NCBI RefSeq assembly: GCF_004011695.2
Contig: NC_082422.1
Span: forward strand, 310,001-374,000
Direction: 5' to 3'
Length of the DNA stretch: 64,000 nucleotides
Source: Ascochyta rabiei
Lineage: Eukaryota > Ascomycota > Dothideomycetes > Pleosporales > Didymellaceae
A program made the translations under genes and the position numbers. Shown piece after piece: positions 36,091 to 46,709 of this stretch. The notes beneath the pieces are model-generated. The model was given only the letters and a program-made list of their open reading frames with translations. It had not been told where the DNA came from and ran no database searches. Position 1 is the first letter of the stretch. Each line of letters begins with the position of its first letter.

Positions 36091-36466
36091 GACTAAAAAG
36101 GCTAAATACCTTTACTTAATTATAATTTTTCCCTATAGGGGTTTTTTAATTAATAAGTGTTTAATAGTTTATGCTAAGGGAAAATATAACGCTACCTTAC
36201 CCTAAGAAATATAACCTAGCTAAAGTAGACATCTTTTAGCCTATTATAGCTATATCTAATATAAGGAGATAAAGAAAGTTATATACTAAGTTAAACAGTT
36301 ATAATTGTAAGCAAATATAGAAGAATTAGTATAGAAGAACACCTTTCTAGTATTATTTAGACTATCTAAGAGTGTAATACACCTAATTTCTATATTAGCC
36401 TAAAACTATCTACTAACTACAAACTTAGGTATTATTAATCTAAATCTTCTATTATAAGGAACATCT

Positions 36467-36905
36467 ACTAACTATAACTACTACTATAGGTATAGGTAGC
36501 AGCCTTACAACTACTATAAGGCTTCTTAGCAGCAGCAGCAGCAGCAGCAGCATTAGCGGCGGCCTGCTTAGCAGCCTCCTGCTCCTCCTGCTCCTCTTAG
36601 AGTTAACTAAGTGTCTTTCTAGTGCCTGTAATCTAGTACTTTAACTATAAAAGAAGTTAGATATTATTAAATTAGGTTAAAACGTGCTATAATACCTTCT
36701 TATAGGGGGTAATAGGCGCATCTAGATTAGACTTACTACTACTCTCCTCTAATATCCTCTTTTGCTCTATCTTAGCCTTAACAGCACTAGCCTTAGATTA
36801 ATCTTACTTCTTAATATAGATACTAGATAAGGTTAACTTACGCACGTAAGTGTTGCTATTATAGAGTATAAGCAGCTCTTTCTATAGTAAATAGTTTATA
36901 TAAAG
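36467..36905 (-). pseudogene. Opposite-strand ORF of element B, decayed
   Basis: On the strand opposite to pol, a frame of about 145 codons has only TAG/TAA interruptions, each at a plausible Gln/Trp position. It contains SKASAVKAKIEQKRILEESS, then APITPYKKVL, ITGTRKTLS and a Glu/Gln/Ala-rich stretch ending in polyalanine (from the AGC repeat) and KKPYSSCKAATYTYSSSYS, before two TAG codons at 36464-36469. It lies about 400 bp downstream of the chromodomain. The function is unknown. A helical, DNA- or protein-binding tail is possible, as is a captured transposase C-terminus. Confidence 0.45.
36528..36551. repeat. (AGC)n microsatellite
   Basis: Eight AGC units, encoding polyalanine in the opposite-strand frame of B. 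Confidence 0.9.
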
Positions 36906-37933
36906 GTTAGATTATGCTATAATAAGCTAAAAAGAGATAAAATGTACTCTGAAATTATACCTAGCAACAAGCTAGCCTAGTTAACAATAGACTTGCCTAT
37001 TGCAGTCTTCTTATTAATAGATATAGGTGTAGTAGTAGCAGGTATTACAGGAGTAGTCTTAACGCTAGCTGCATTAATAATAGCAGCATAAGCAGTAGTA
37101 ACTAGGTAGTAACTAGAGTAAAGGCGCACTATGTTGCTAGAAAGCCTTAAATAGCTATTAGCGTTCTTATTAGGGCTCTAAATATGTTAAAAGATACTAA
37201 AATAAGCTAAAAGGAGATAAAACACGTACTAATATGTAATTCTTGTTACTATTATAACACTCTCTGTAGTAGTAGGCCTAGGCGTCCCTATAACATTACT
37301 ATTAGCAATATAGTAGAGGCAGAGCATACAGCACTACTTAGCAGTCCTACTATTCTTAGTAATGTTAATCTTGCAGTAAGCAGGTATTAACATAACAGCT
37401 ATAGCAAATAGTAGTTAGTAATAGTTAGAAATAGTTAGTAGTAGGTGGTAGTAGTTAGGAACAGTCTAAAAGGGTTACTAGGGCGTTTTATGCAGTGCTA
37501 TCTGCCAAAACGTGTTAGAACGTGCCAGAAAGACCTAGAAAATCCCTTAGCTATCCTTACAAAAGTGCTAGACAGAATAGGTTAGTACTTACTAAAATAA
37601 AGTTGGATATAGCAGTAACTAATAAAACTAGGGGTATAGATAGCTTATATGCTGCTAGCTACCTAGTTAGAGCTTTAGCCTACGCAGACAGCTGCCTAAA
37701 CCCTAGAGGTAAAGTAAGAGGTAAGAGAGGATTTCTGTTTAACTTTTACTAGGTGAAGGTAGAATTATTATTAAGCCCTATCTAGCCTTATAAGGCGTCT
37801 AAAATGCCTAAAACTAGTTAGAATTGGCTATAACAGGACAGACAGAGTAAACACGTCTAAAACTAGGCTAAAATAATACAGTATTGCTAATTATACTATT
37901 GTTTAAGCTAAACAATCTAGAGAAGGAAGGCAT
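36906..37933. other. B 3' region between the opposite-strand frame and the 3' LTR
   Basis: No domain is recognised. Two copies of AATAAGCTAAAARGAGATAA occur near 36920 and 37202. A stop-free run at 37522-37752 (76 aa, basic, YPYKSARQNRLVLTKIKL) has no known relative and no supporting start context. Confidence 0.4.
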
Positions 37934-38135
37934 TGTTAGGCGCTGGGCCTAGGGGTACCTCTGCTAGTCTTAGCGAGCTACTATAGGGCTAGTCAGCCCA
38001 GACTATATAAAGGTGTTAGAGGTTATTACTAATACTCCAGCAATTAGTCCTATTACTACATACTACGTACCTTAATACACCTGCTATCCTCTTTAACCCT
38101 ATCCTCCCTTATAATCGCTTTGTACACTCTTTACA
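37934..38135 (+). repeat. 3' LTR of B (202 bp)
   Basis: Pairs with 30891-31092. Its outer end is less mutated (TCGCTTTGTACACTCTTTACA-like end against TTGCTTTATACAC in the partner). Confidence 0.9.
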
Positions 38136-39815
38136 TATATTTCTATAGTCTAATTTGTTCTTTTAGTCTATCTATCTATCTGCAGATAATAGGCTGTTAA
38201 GAGCTTCTTCTTAGTACTAATAGCTGCTAAGAGTATAGTCTAATAATTTAACGTAAAGGGCTTATCTTAGTTGCTAATAATTTATTCTAGTATACTGTAA
38301 TACCTTATATATTAATCTAGAAACACTTCTTTAAGCTACTCTACAGTATAGCTGTGTTAAAAAGGTATTGTCTTAGCATACTTAGTAAATCTGTTAACTA
38401 TAACAAAGATTAAGTTGTAGTTAAATTAAGTTACTAGGTCTCTTAGGATAGGCAGCTGTATAATAAAGTATATTATAATGTTTATCTATAGTGCTATAGG
38501 TAGCTCTATTACCTATATTTCTCTGTATTTTACATATATACTGTGTTTATTTTACTAACAGTTAATATAGTTCTTTACGTATTTAGTAACCTTATCTCTT
38601 ATATTACTAAACTTATAGTATTACTTAATAAGTTCTATTATGCGTGTAAGTCTAGGGTGTCTGTGTAGTAGGTTATTATAGTAATTAGCTAAAATTATGT
38701 TTTAAAGTTCTTCTAGTACGTCTAATATAACACGCTATTTTTTCTAAATTTATATTATATTATTAAGTACCTATAATAGTCTAAGTTATTTATTATTGTT
38801 AATTCCTAATACTATAAACAAGTTAATTGTTTTTTCTTTGGTAAGGTTATATTATTAGCTGAGTGCGTTAGCTCTACTATTGTCTTTGCCTAGCGTATAC
38901 AATATCTTAAATTTATATTACCTAAGTATTTTAGACTAACGTACTTATTATTAATTTAAGACCTTAGTAGTAGTAAAGTATACTAGGTTCTTGTAGTTAG
39001 TGTAGATAGTAAGTTCTAAGCAGCTTTCTATATATAGTTACTAATATTCTAGCGCTAATATAACTATAGATAATTCTTTATTATACATATTATAGCGTTC
39101 TTTAGGTCCTAAGAACTTACGTAAGTAGTAAGTAATAGGGTGCTATGGTCTATCCTTTTCTTATATAATATATACACCTAATATAAGATATAAGGTATTA
39201 GTCTCTATATATATTAGTTTGCTACTATAAATTAGAATTAATATAAGAGGTGTAATATAGGCTTGCTTAAGTGCCTTAAATATATAGTTCTGTTCTTATT
39301 CCTACTTAAATAGCGTATCCTTCTACGTAAGCTTTGTTAGCAGGATTATAATCTTAGAGTAGTCCTTAATAAAGCGTTAGTTAAAGTTAATAAATCCTAA
39401 GAGTTCCTAGATCTGTTTAACTATTTTTAGCGTCTGCTTGGTCTTAACTACTTCTACCTTTGTTAGACTAATCTTAACTCTATATCGCCCTACAATGTAC
39501 CCTAGGAATTTAACTTCCTTATTATACTATTTACACTTCTTAGGTTTAAGTTATAGGTCTACCTACCTTAGGTATTCTAGCACTTCTATAACGTGTTGTT
39601 TGTGCTCTTCTAGTGTCCTTAAATACACTAGGATATTGTCTAGGTATGCTACTACAGTTCTGTTAAGGTATGCTCTTAGGACGTTTTTAACTAACTCCTA
39701 GTATATTACTAGTGCGTTTATTAGACTTAACAGTATAACTAGGTACTTATAGAGTCTATATTGCGTCCTAAATGCTATTTTCTATTCTTCTTTTTCCTTT
39801 ATATGTATAAGGTTG
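38136..39815 (-). pseudogene. C' reverse transcriptase, RNase H and integrase fragment
   Basis: The minus strand shows RT from its middle onward (VAYLDNILVYLRTLEEHKQH), then EVKFLGYI, RNase H (KFLGPKERYNMYNKEL) and the first part of integrase. It is truncated on the right by the C 5' LTR and on the left by B. It is similar to C at 43200-44850 but clearly diverged, so it is a different subfamily or an older copy. The stop-free plus-strand run 39438-39701 is its shadow. Confidence 0.8.
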
Positions 39816-40345
39816 TGTTACAATCCACAGAACACGGGAAGGATGCAAGCTAATTACAGTGCATGGGGCACAGTAAATACGACAAGTCATCAGGTTCAGC
39901 GTAAGCAAACATGACAGCGTCAACACTTAGTGAGAGGCTGAGGATCACGTGATATAATCAGGCTTGGCATAATCAGTACAATTAGTAATTAGTACAATTA
40001 GTAATCAGTGTGATTAGTGATTAGTGTGATTAGTGATTAGTGTGATTAGTGATTACTGAGATTAGAGGATCCTTAACACTTATTAGTCTGTATTACTACT
40101 ACTATTATTAAAGTATACAGTTAGTAGGAACACAACCCTTATAGTTTGTGTTTAATCTTGTTAATTAAGTTTGTCTTTAGAATCTTAACCTGTGCTTAAA
40201 CTAGACAGTCTACTCTGTACTATTTAGTGCACCCTATCTTCACAAGCTTTGCTTAGTTAATAACCCTAACCAATCCACCAGTACTTATCCCTAATAACTA
40301 ATAGAATTAGTGCTTATAGTCTTTAACTAAAGTATAACTTTAACA
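39816..40345 (+). repeat. 5' LTR of C (530 bp)
   Basis: Longer than its partner because of extra copies of a GTGATTAGT-type tandem repeat at about 39972-40065. The first 250 bases retain many CpA and TpG sites; the second half is RIP-mutated. Confidence 0.9.
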
Positions 40346-40379
40346 TTTTAAACACCCCTAAGATAAGTACTATTAGATC

Positions 40380-41300
40380 CTGTGCTACCCCTAGCAACTC
40401 TACGTCTAGTAATGTTAATATAGATATACCTGTTACCACTAGCACTATAAATGTTAATAAGCCTAACCTTTACTATAGAGATTGTAGTAAGCTTAATAAC
40501 TAGCTTATGTAGTAGGACCTCTTCTTTACCTTCTAAGGCAAGAAGGTTCCTAAGGCTAAATAAGTAGTCCTTGCAGCTAGCTATATGCGTAGCAAAGCGT
40601 TTACCTAGATTAAGACCTTTATACAGCAGTACTAAGCTAGCAAGGCCCTAGACAACGTAGATAAATAGATAAAAGACTTTAACCTATTTAAAGAAAAGAT
40701 TAAGCTAATTTTTTAGAGTCTCTAATAAACTACATATTGCTTAATATAACATTTAGAAGATTAGTTAGGATAAGTTGGCTACTAACTACGCGGCAGAATT
40801 TTAGCAGCTTGCTGCTAACACTAACTAGGACAACACTACCCTAATTACTATGTTTTAATAAGGATTAAAGCCTAAGGTTAAGAAAGAACTTATGCGCACT
40901 AGCGCAAGCACAGAAACCCTTAACAAGCTTATTAATACTGCTATTAACATTAACGTACAACTCTACAAACTTTAGTAAGAACTTTAAGATACCCCTAGAG
41001 CACATACTACTATTATTACTACTAATAGGCTGCTACTAAGGAACTAGTAGCGCAACAACTTAAATTAAGGACAGTAAGGAGGCTGTAATTAGCTAAATAC
41101 TAGTTATTGCATCTACAGCAACACTTAGAGTAGATACTACAGACCTAAAGCAATAGACCTCTTAAACCTTAATAAGAGACTACTAAAGCGATAGAGTAAG
41201 ACGCCTAAGGGGGGTAACTAACATAGAGGCAGCAGGGACTGCTACAACTGTAGCAAACTAGGCTACTTTACTAGGGACTGCTAGATAAATAAGGTTTACT
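40380..41300 (+). pseudogene. C gag pseudogene
   Basis: The frame includes DLFFTFxGKKVPKAK and later a zinc knuckle at 40-base scale, 41240-41281, reading CYNCSKLGYFTRDC. The His is Tyr and a Gly is Ser by RIP-type changes. Several TAG/TAA codons and an apparent frame change near 40730 show decay. Confidence 0.7.
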
Positions 41301-42309
41301 GCTAGTTAAATATACTTACCTATAATTATAATAATATAGATACTAGTAAATAGGAAATTCTTACAAATAATATAGGACAACTGTTAGAAGACCTAGAGTC
41401 TAGTCTAGAGGACAATAATAACTGTATTGTACCTCTAATTCGCGTAGCAACACCCTACTAGGACGCCCAGACAGGTAAAGAAACAGAGTACTACTCTAAC
41501 AATAACTAGTAAAAGATAGACAACCTACTAGACACCTTAGGATAAGAGTTTAACTAAATTAGCGCCCTACTAACACTTCAACAAGAACGTATAGCTTAAC
41601 AACGCTAGAAGCATAATAATAAAGAAGCCTATTACTAAATATGTGAAGTACTTGTTAGTCCTATAGGAGTACCTAAAATTATAGAAATAATTCTAGAACT
41701 CTAACAGCTTGTTTACTAGTTTAGAAAAGAAATTAATAATAGTAAACACATTACTAATAACCTAGAAGCAGCTAAAGACTAGCTTTAGTGTAAGTAAGAA
41801 ATATAGCTTAGCCTAGAACGTATGCAGAAGTAAAAAGAAATACTACTAACAATTAGCCTATAACTATAGTACATTCTAGTTTACTAAAACCTAAAATATA
41901 GAAACCTTATATAGATAGTATATACTAAGGATAAAAGTATAATCTACTATAATAAGAAGCTTAGAATAGGATAGTTCCTAGCATAATAAAGACTCTGTTG
42001 CAGTTAATGGTACTAGTGTTATAATAACCTGTGTAAACTTTATCTTATTAACAAACGCTAGAAAGCACATTTTCCTAGAATAGATAACCTACAGGCTATA
42101 ATACAAATGTAGCAAGTAGTTAACAGAAGTTACTACAACACACACTAGCAGAATTACCTTAACACAGATTGCAAGGAGCATTGCAGTACTAAGGAGTTTA
42201 AAGGGTTTAGTAAAGAGGAGACTTTTCTAGGCTAGCGCCTACAAGCCCTAGGGATTAATCTACTAATAGCATTAGGAACAATTACCTTATTAAGCTACCT
42301 ATTAAACTA

Positions 42310-45300
42310 AATAGGGTAGCCTTAATAGTACTTTTAGACTTAGGAGTATAAATAAGTCATATAACTGAAACAGCAATATAGTAAGCTAGACTTAGATTAA
42401 ATTATAAGGAGAATTCTTACTTACTCTAAGTAGCTAATAGAGAATTAATGCTAGATAAATGCTAATTATGCTTAAAGTAATAGCAGCACCCCTACAGATA
42501 CAGGGGCACTATAAGGAAATACACCTAGACGTCTTTATAAAGGCTACGCATAATATTATATTAGGACTTCTTTAGTTATAAAAGTATAACCTAAAGATAG
42601 ACTAGGCATAAGAAATACTTTTGCTAGAAGGATATAAATGCAGCACTAATACATCTATACCTACAAAGCGTACGCAGCAGCTAGTAGATAAGAAGAAGAT
42701 TAATTATATCTCTTTAACACATAAGATGTGCTAAAATAGAGCATTTAACTCTATAGATGCTAAACGCCCTACAGATTATAAAATGAGAGTTAAGGAGGAG
42801 AGGAGTGTACCTCCTTCTATCTCTAACGTGTATAGACAGTACGCAGAGATATTTAGAGAAGAACTTACAGTAAAAGCCCTGCCTAAGCATAAACCCTAGG
42901 ATTACAAGATTAAGCTCTAGGAAAGAAAGATACTAACTCTTAGGCTATTAAACTAGTTATTAGAAAAGGAACTTAAAGTACTTTATAAGTACATTAAGGA
43001 GAACCTTTAACGGAGATTTACAAGAAGATTAAAATCACCTGCAGGGTACCTAATTATGTTTGTTCCTAAGAAGGATAGCAAGCTACAACCTTATATTAAC
43101 TTCTAGAAGCTTAATAACATTACTATTAAAAACTGCTACCTGCTCCTAAACATTATAGAGTTGCAGGACTAGCTAGTAGGAGCTTAGTTCTTTATAGTAT
43201 TAGATATATAAGGCGTGTACAACCTTAAACATGTAAAGGAAAAAGAAGAATAGAAAATATTATTTAGGACGCAATATAGACTCTATAAGTACCTAGTTAT
43301 ACTATTTAGTCTAACAAACGCACTAGTAATATACTAGGAGTTAATTAACAATGTCCTAAGAGTATACCTTAACAGAACTGTAGTAGCATACCTAGACAAT
43401 ATCTTAGTGTACTTAAAGACACTAAAAGAGCACAAATAACACGTTACAGAAGTGCTAGAATGCCTAAGGCAGGTAGACCTATAACCTAAACCTAAGAAGT
43501 GTAAATAGTATAAGGAGGAAGTTAAATTCCTAGGGTATATTATAGGACAATATAGAGTTAAGATTAGTCTAATAAAAGTAGAAGTAGTTAAGACTTAGCA
43601 GACGCTAAAAACAGTTAAATAGATCTAGGAATTCTTAGGATTTGTTAACTTTAACTAACGCTTTATTAAGGACTACTCTAAGATTATAATCCTGCTAATA
43701 AAGCTTACGCAGAAGGATACACCATTTAAGTAGGGACAAGAACAGAACAATACGTTTAAGGCACTTAAGTAAGCCTGTATTACACCTCCTACGTTGATTA
43801 TGTTTTATAGTAGCAAACTAGTGCGCATAGAGACTAACGCCTTAGATCTTATATTAGGCGTATATATTATATAAGAAAAGGATAGACTATAGCACCCTAT
43901 TGCTTACTACTTATGTAAGTTTTTAGGACCTAAAGAACGCTATAATATGCACAACAAAGAATTACTTATAATTATATTAGCCCTAGAACATTAGCAACTA
44001 TATGCAGAAAGCTGCTTAGAACTTACTACCTACACTAAATATAAGAACCTGGTATACTTTACTACTACTAAGGTCTTAAATTAATAACAAGTACGTTAGT
44101 CTAAGATACTTAGGTAATATAAATTTAAGATATTGTATACGCTAGGCAAAGATAATAGTAGAGCTAACGCGCTTAGCAGACAACACAACCTTACTAGAGA
44201 AAAGACATTTACTAGTTCGCAGTACTAGGAATTAATAATAATAGGTTACTTAGACTATTACAGTAACTAAACAATATAATGTAAATTAAAAACAAACAGC
44301 GCATTACATTAGACGTACTAGAGGAACTTTAGAACAAAATCATAGCTAATTACTACAATAACCTACTATATAGACACCCTAGAATTACACACATAATAGA
44401 ACTTATTAAGTAATACTATAAGTTTAGCAATATAAAGGACAAGGTTACTAAATATATTATAAACTGTGTAAACTGCTAGCAAAATGAACACAGTACACAC
44501 CTAAAATACAGAGAAATGTAGGTAATAGAGCTACCTACAGCACTATTAACAAACATTACAATAGATTTTATTACACAGCTGCCTATCTTAAGATACCCTG
44601 TAACTAGATATAACTACAACTTAATCTTTATTATAGTTAACAGATTTACTAAGTATGCTAAGATAATACCTTTTTAACATAGCTATACTGCAGAGCAGCT
44701 TATATAAGTGTTTCTAGATTAACACTTAAGGCATTATAGCATACTAGAATTAATTATTAGTAATTAAGACAAGCTCTTTACGTTAAATTATTAGACTACA
44801 CTCTTAGCAGCTATTAGTACTAAGAAGAAACTCTCTACAGCCTATTATCTGTAGACAGACAGATAGACTAAAAGAATAAATTAGACTATAGAAACATACC
44901 TACAGATATACAGTAACTAGCAGCAAAATAACTAAGTTTTACTGTTACCTATAGCACAAATCGCATACAATAACAAATTATTAGAAGTAATAGGAGAATT
45001 ACTGTTCTTTCTTAATTACAGAATGCAACTAAATCTCTTTACTAGAAGTCTAGACACGCTAATTTAGACTAAATTAGCAATATCCTTAGTAGTAAGACTA
45101 AAAGAAGTGCATAAGAAAGCACTAGAAAATATTAGTAAGGCTTAAGAATAAGCAATCTTATATGTTAACTAGAAAAGAAAAACAGCACCTTAGCTAAAAG
45201 AGGGGGATAAAGTCTATCTTCTTACAAAAAACCTTTGCACATAAAGACTAACAAAAAAACTAAACTACGTTAAAGTTAGACCTTTTTTTATTTTAAAGCA

Positions 45301-45647
45301 GAAAAGCCTAGTTAACTATAGACTTAATCTGCTAAAGGATATAAAGATCTATCTAGTGTTCCACATATTGCTATTAGAACCAGCTAACTCTAGAACGCCT
45401 ATCTAGAAGAACTTTTATTACTAAGCTAATAGTAAAGATAAATAGGAAGTTAAAAGGAACAATACAACACTAAGAGGAAGGTAGCTAGGATAAATATCTA
45501 GTTAAGTAGTTAGGATACCCTAACTTAGAAAACACAGAGGAACCAACTACACACCTTACAAACTGCTAGCAGTTATTAAAGCAATTTAAAGAGACTAATT
45601 AGGCAGTGCTACGTTGCTCTTCTAGTACTCTAAGGGATGGCCTTTAA
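42310..45647 (+). pseudogene. C pol pseudogene (PR-RT-RH-IN-chromodomain)
   Basis: Protease near 42318 reads VALIVLLDLGV. Reverse transcriptase spans about 42820-43700 (LIMFVPKKDSKLQPYINF, VAYLDNILVYLKT). RNase H is at about 43800-44180 with the end KDNSRANALSRQ, and integrase at about 44300-45400 (NCVNCxQNE, TIDFITQLPIL). A chromodomain at about 45500-45610 reads YLVKxLGYPNLENTEEP. Gln/Trp codons are TAG/TAA throughout. Confidence 0.88.
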
Positions 45648-46100
45648 AGGCGCCCTAGGTACTAGCCAGCAACAAGAACTTATTAGGCAGATTAGTTAAC
45701 TTAATAGTTCCTGCCTCTAACTGCTTCTGCTCTTCTATACTGCGCTCCTCTACTACAATAGCCTCCTTAGCATAATAGTCTAACAAATCTATTTATTGTT
45801 ATAACTGCTCCTTATACGCATAAGCTACACGCAAGTCCTCTATAGCTTTTTCTAATATTTAAAGCGCTTTAGTTTGCGCTTTGTAACTCTCCTTTATGGC
45901 CACACGCAATTTCTCTTTCTTAGATATTAGCTAGGTAAACTTAGATTAAGTTACCTTTGTGTTATAACGTTACCTAAGGTAAACATACTTGCTATACTTT
46001 CTAGATTAAACGTAAACCTTATACACTTAGTTATACTTTATATAAGTTTTATATTTTTACAGTATAATCTCTTTAAAGGACTTAAAAAATTTATATAGAC
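45622..46100 (-). pseudogene. Opposite-strand coiled-coil ORF of element C, decayed
   Basis: The minus strand has a frame of about 160 codons with only TAG/TAA at likely Gln/Trp positions. It reads SKKEKLRVAIKESYKAQTKA, ILEKAIEDLRVAYAYKEQL, IDLLDYYAKEAIVVEERSI, EEQKQLEAG and finally LLASTxGAFKGHPLEY, with stop TAG at 45622-45624. The heptad-like Leu/Ile pattern and charge suggest a coiled coil. It converges on pol and overlaps its last codons (pol frame stop at 45645-45647). Its start is not defined and its function is unknown. Confidence 0.5.
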
Positions 46101-46227
46101 AATAACAGCAAGCTAAACTTAAGATATTTAGTTGTTTTAGCATTGTTAAAACTGCCTACTAATTAAGGACAGGCCCTGCGTTATATGAATAAGCCTAAGA
46201 GACTAAGCTAAGACAGAAGGGGGATAG

Positions 46228-46709
46228 TGTTATAATCTACAGAACATAGGCAGGATATAAGCTAATTATAGTGTATAGGGCATAGTAAGTATAATAAGTT
46301 ATTAGGCTTAGCGTAAGCAAACATAACAGCGTCTACACTTAGCAAAAGGCTAAGGATTACATAATATATTTAGGCTTAGCATAATTAGTACAATTAGTAA
46401 TTAGTGAAATTAGTGATTAGTGTGATTAAAGGATCCTTAACACTAATTAGTCTACATTACTACTACTATTATTAAAATATATAGTTAGTAGGAACACAAC
46501 CCTTATAGTTTGTGTTTAACCTTATTAATTAAGTTTGTCCTTAGAATCTTAACCTGCGCTTAAACTAGACAGTTCACTCTGTACTATTCAGTGCACCCTA
46601 TCTTTACAAGCTTTACTTAGTTAATAACCCTAACCAATCCACCAGTACTCATCCCCGAGAACCAATAGAATCAGTGCTTACGGTCTTTAACTAAAGTACG
46701 ACTTCAACA
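46228..46709 (+). repeat. 3' LTR of C (482 bp)
   Basis: Pairs with 39816-40345. Here the first half is RIP-mutated, while the last 100 bases (CCCCGAGAACC, TTACGGTC) are nearly unmutated. Confidence 0.9.

Larger units (their letters stand above)
30891..38135 (+). mobile_element. Ty3/gypsy chromovirus B, complete
   Basis: A 7.2 kb element with 202-bp LTRs (30891-31092 and 37934-38135) and a target duplication TATAC/TATAT that differs by one RIP-type transition. A purine-rich tract (AGAGAAGGAAGG) precedes the 3' LTR. It is inserted in the integrase of C'. Gene order: gag, protease, RT, RNase H, integrase, chromodomain, then a decayed opposite-strand frame. Confidence 0.92.
29690..39815 (-). mobile_element. 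Ty3/gypsy chromovirus C' (partial), split by element B
   Basis: Minus-strand pol in two pieces, 38136-39815 (RT to integrase) and about 30232-30890 (integrase end), separated by B. Joining the flanks across B rebuilds a continuous integrase matching C (GAAATATACCTACAG against GAAACATACCTACAG). The 5' half of the element is missing: C' stops in the reverse transcriptase exactly where the C 5' LTR starts. Its 3' LTR was not identified. Confidence 0.8.
39816..46709 (+). mobile_element. Ty3/gypsy chromovirus C, complete
   Basis: LTRs of 530 and 482 bp begin TGTTACAATC / TGTTATAATC and end CTTTAACA / CTTCAACA. A purine tract (AGACAGAAGGGGGATAG) precedes the 3' LTR. Gag with zinc knuckle, protease, RT, RNase H, integrase and chromodomain follow in order, with a decayed opposite-strand frame after pol. 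The flanking bases (GGTTG and ATAAC) do not form a target duplication, and the two flanks belong to different elements (C' and D). Confidence 0.9.

Noticed and set aside
39438..39701. 87-codon plus-strand open frame
   Set aside because: Shadow of the minus-strand reverse transcriptase of C', which has clear motifs.
39972..40065. CRISPR-like array (short repeats in the C 5' LTR)
   Set aside because: The units are contiguous GTGATTAGT-type tandem repeats without spacers, inside an LTR of a eukaryotic element.
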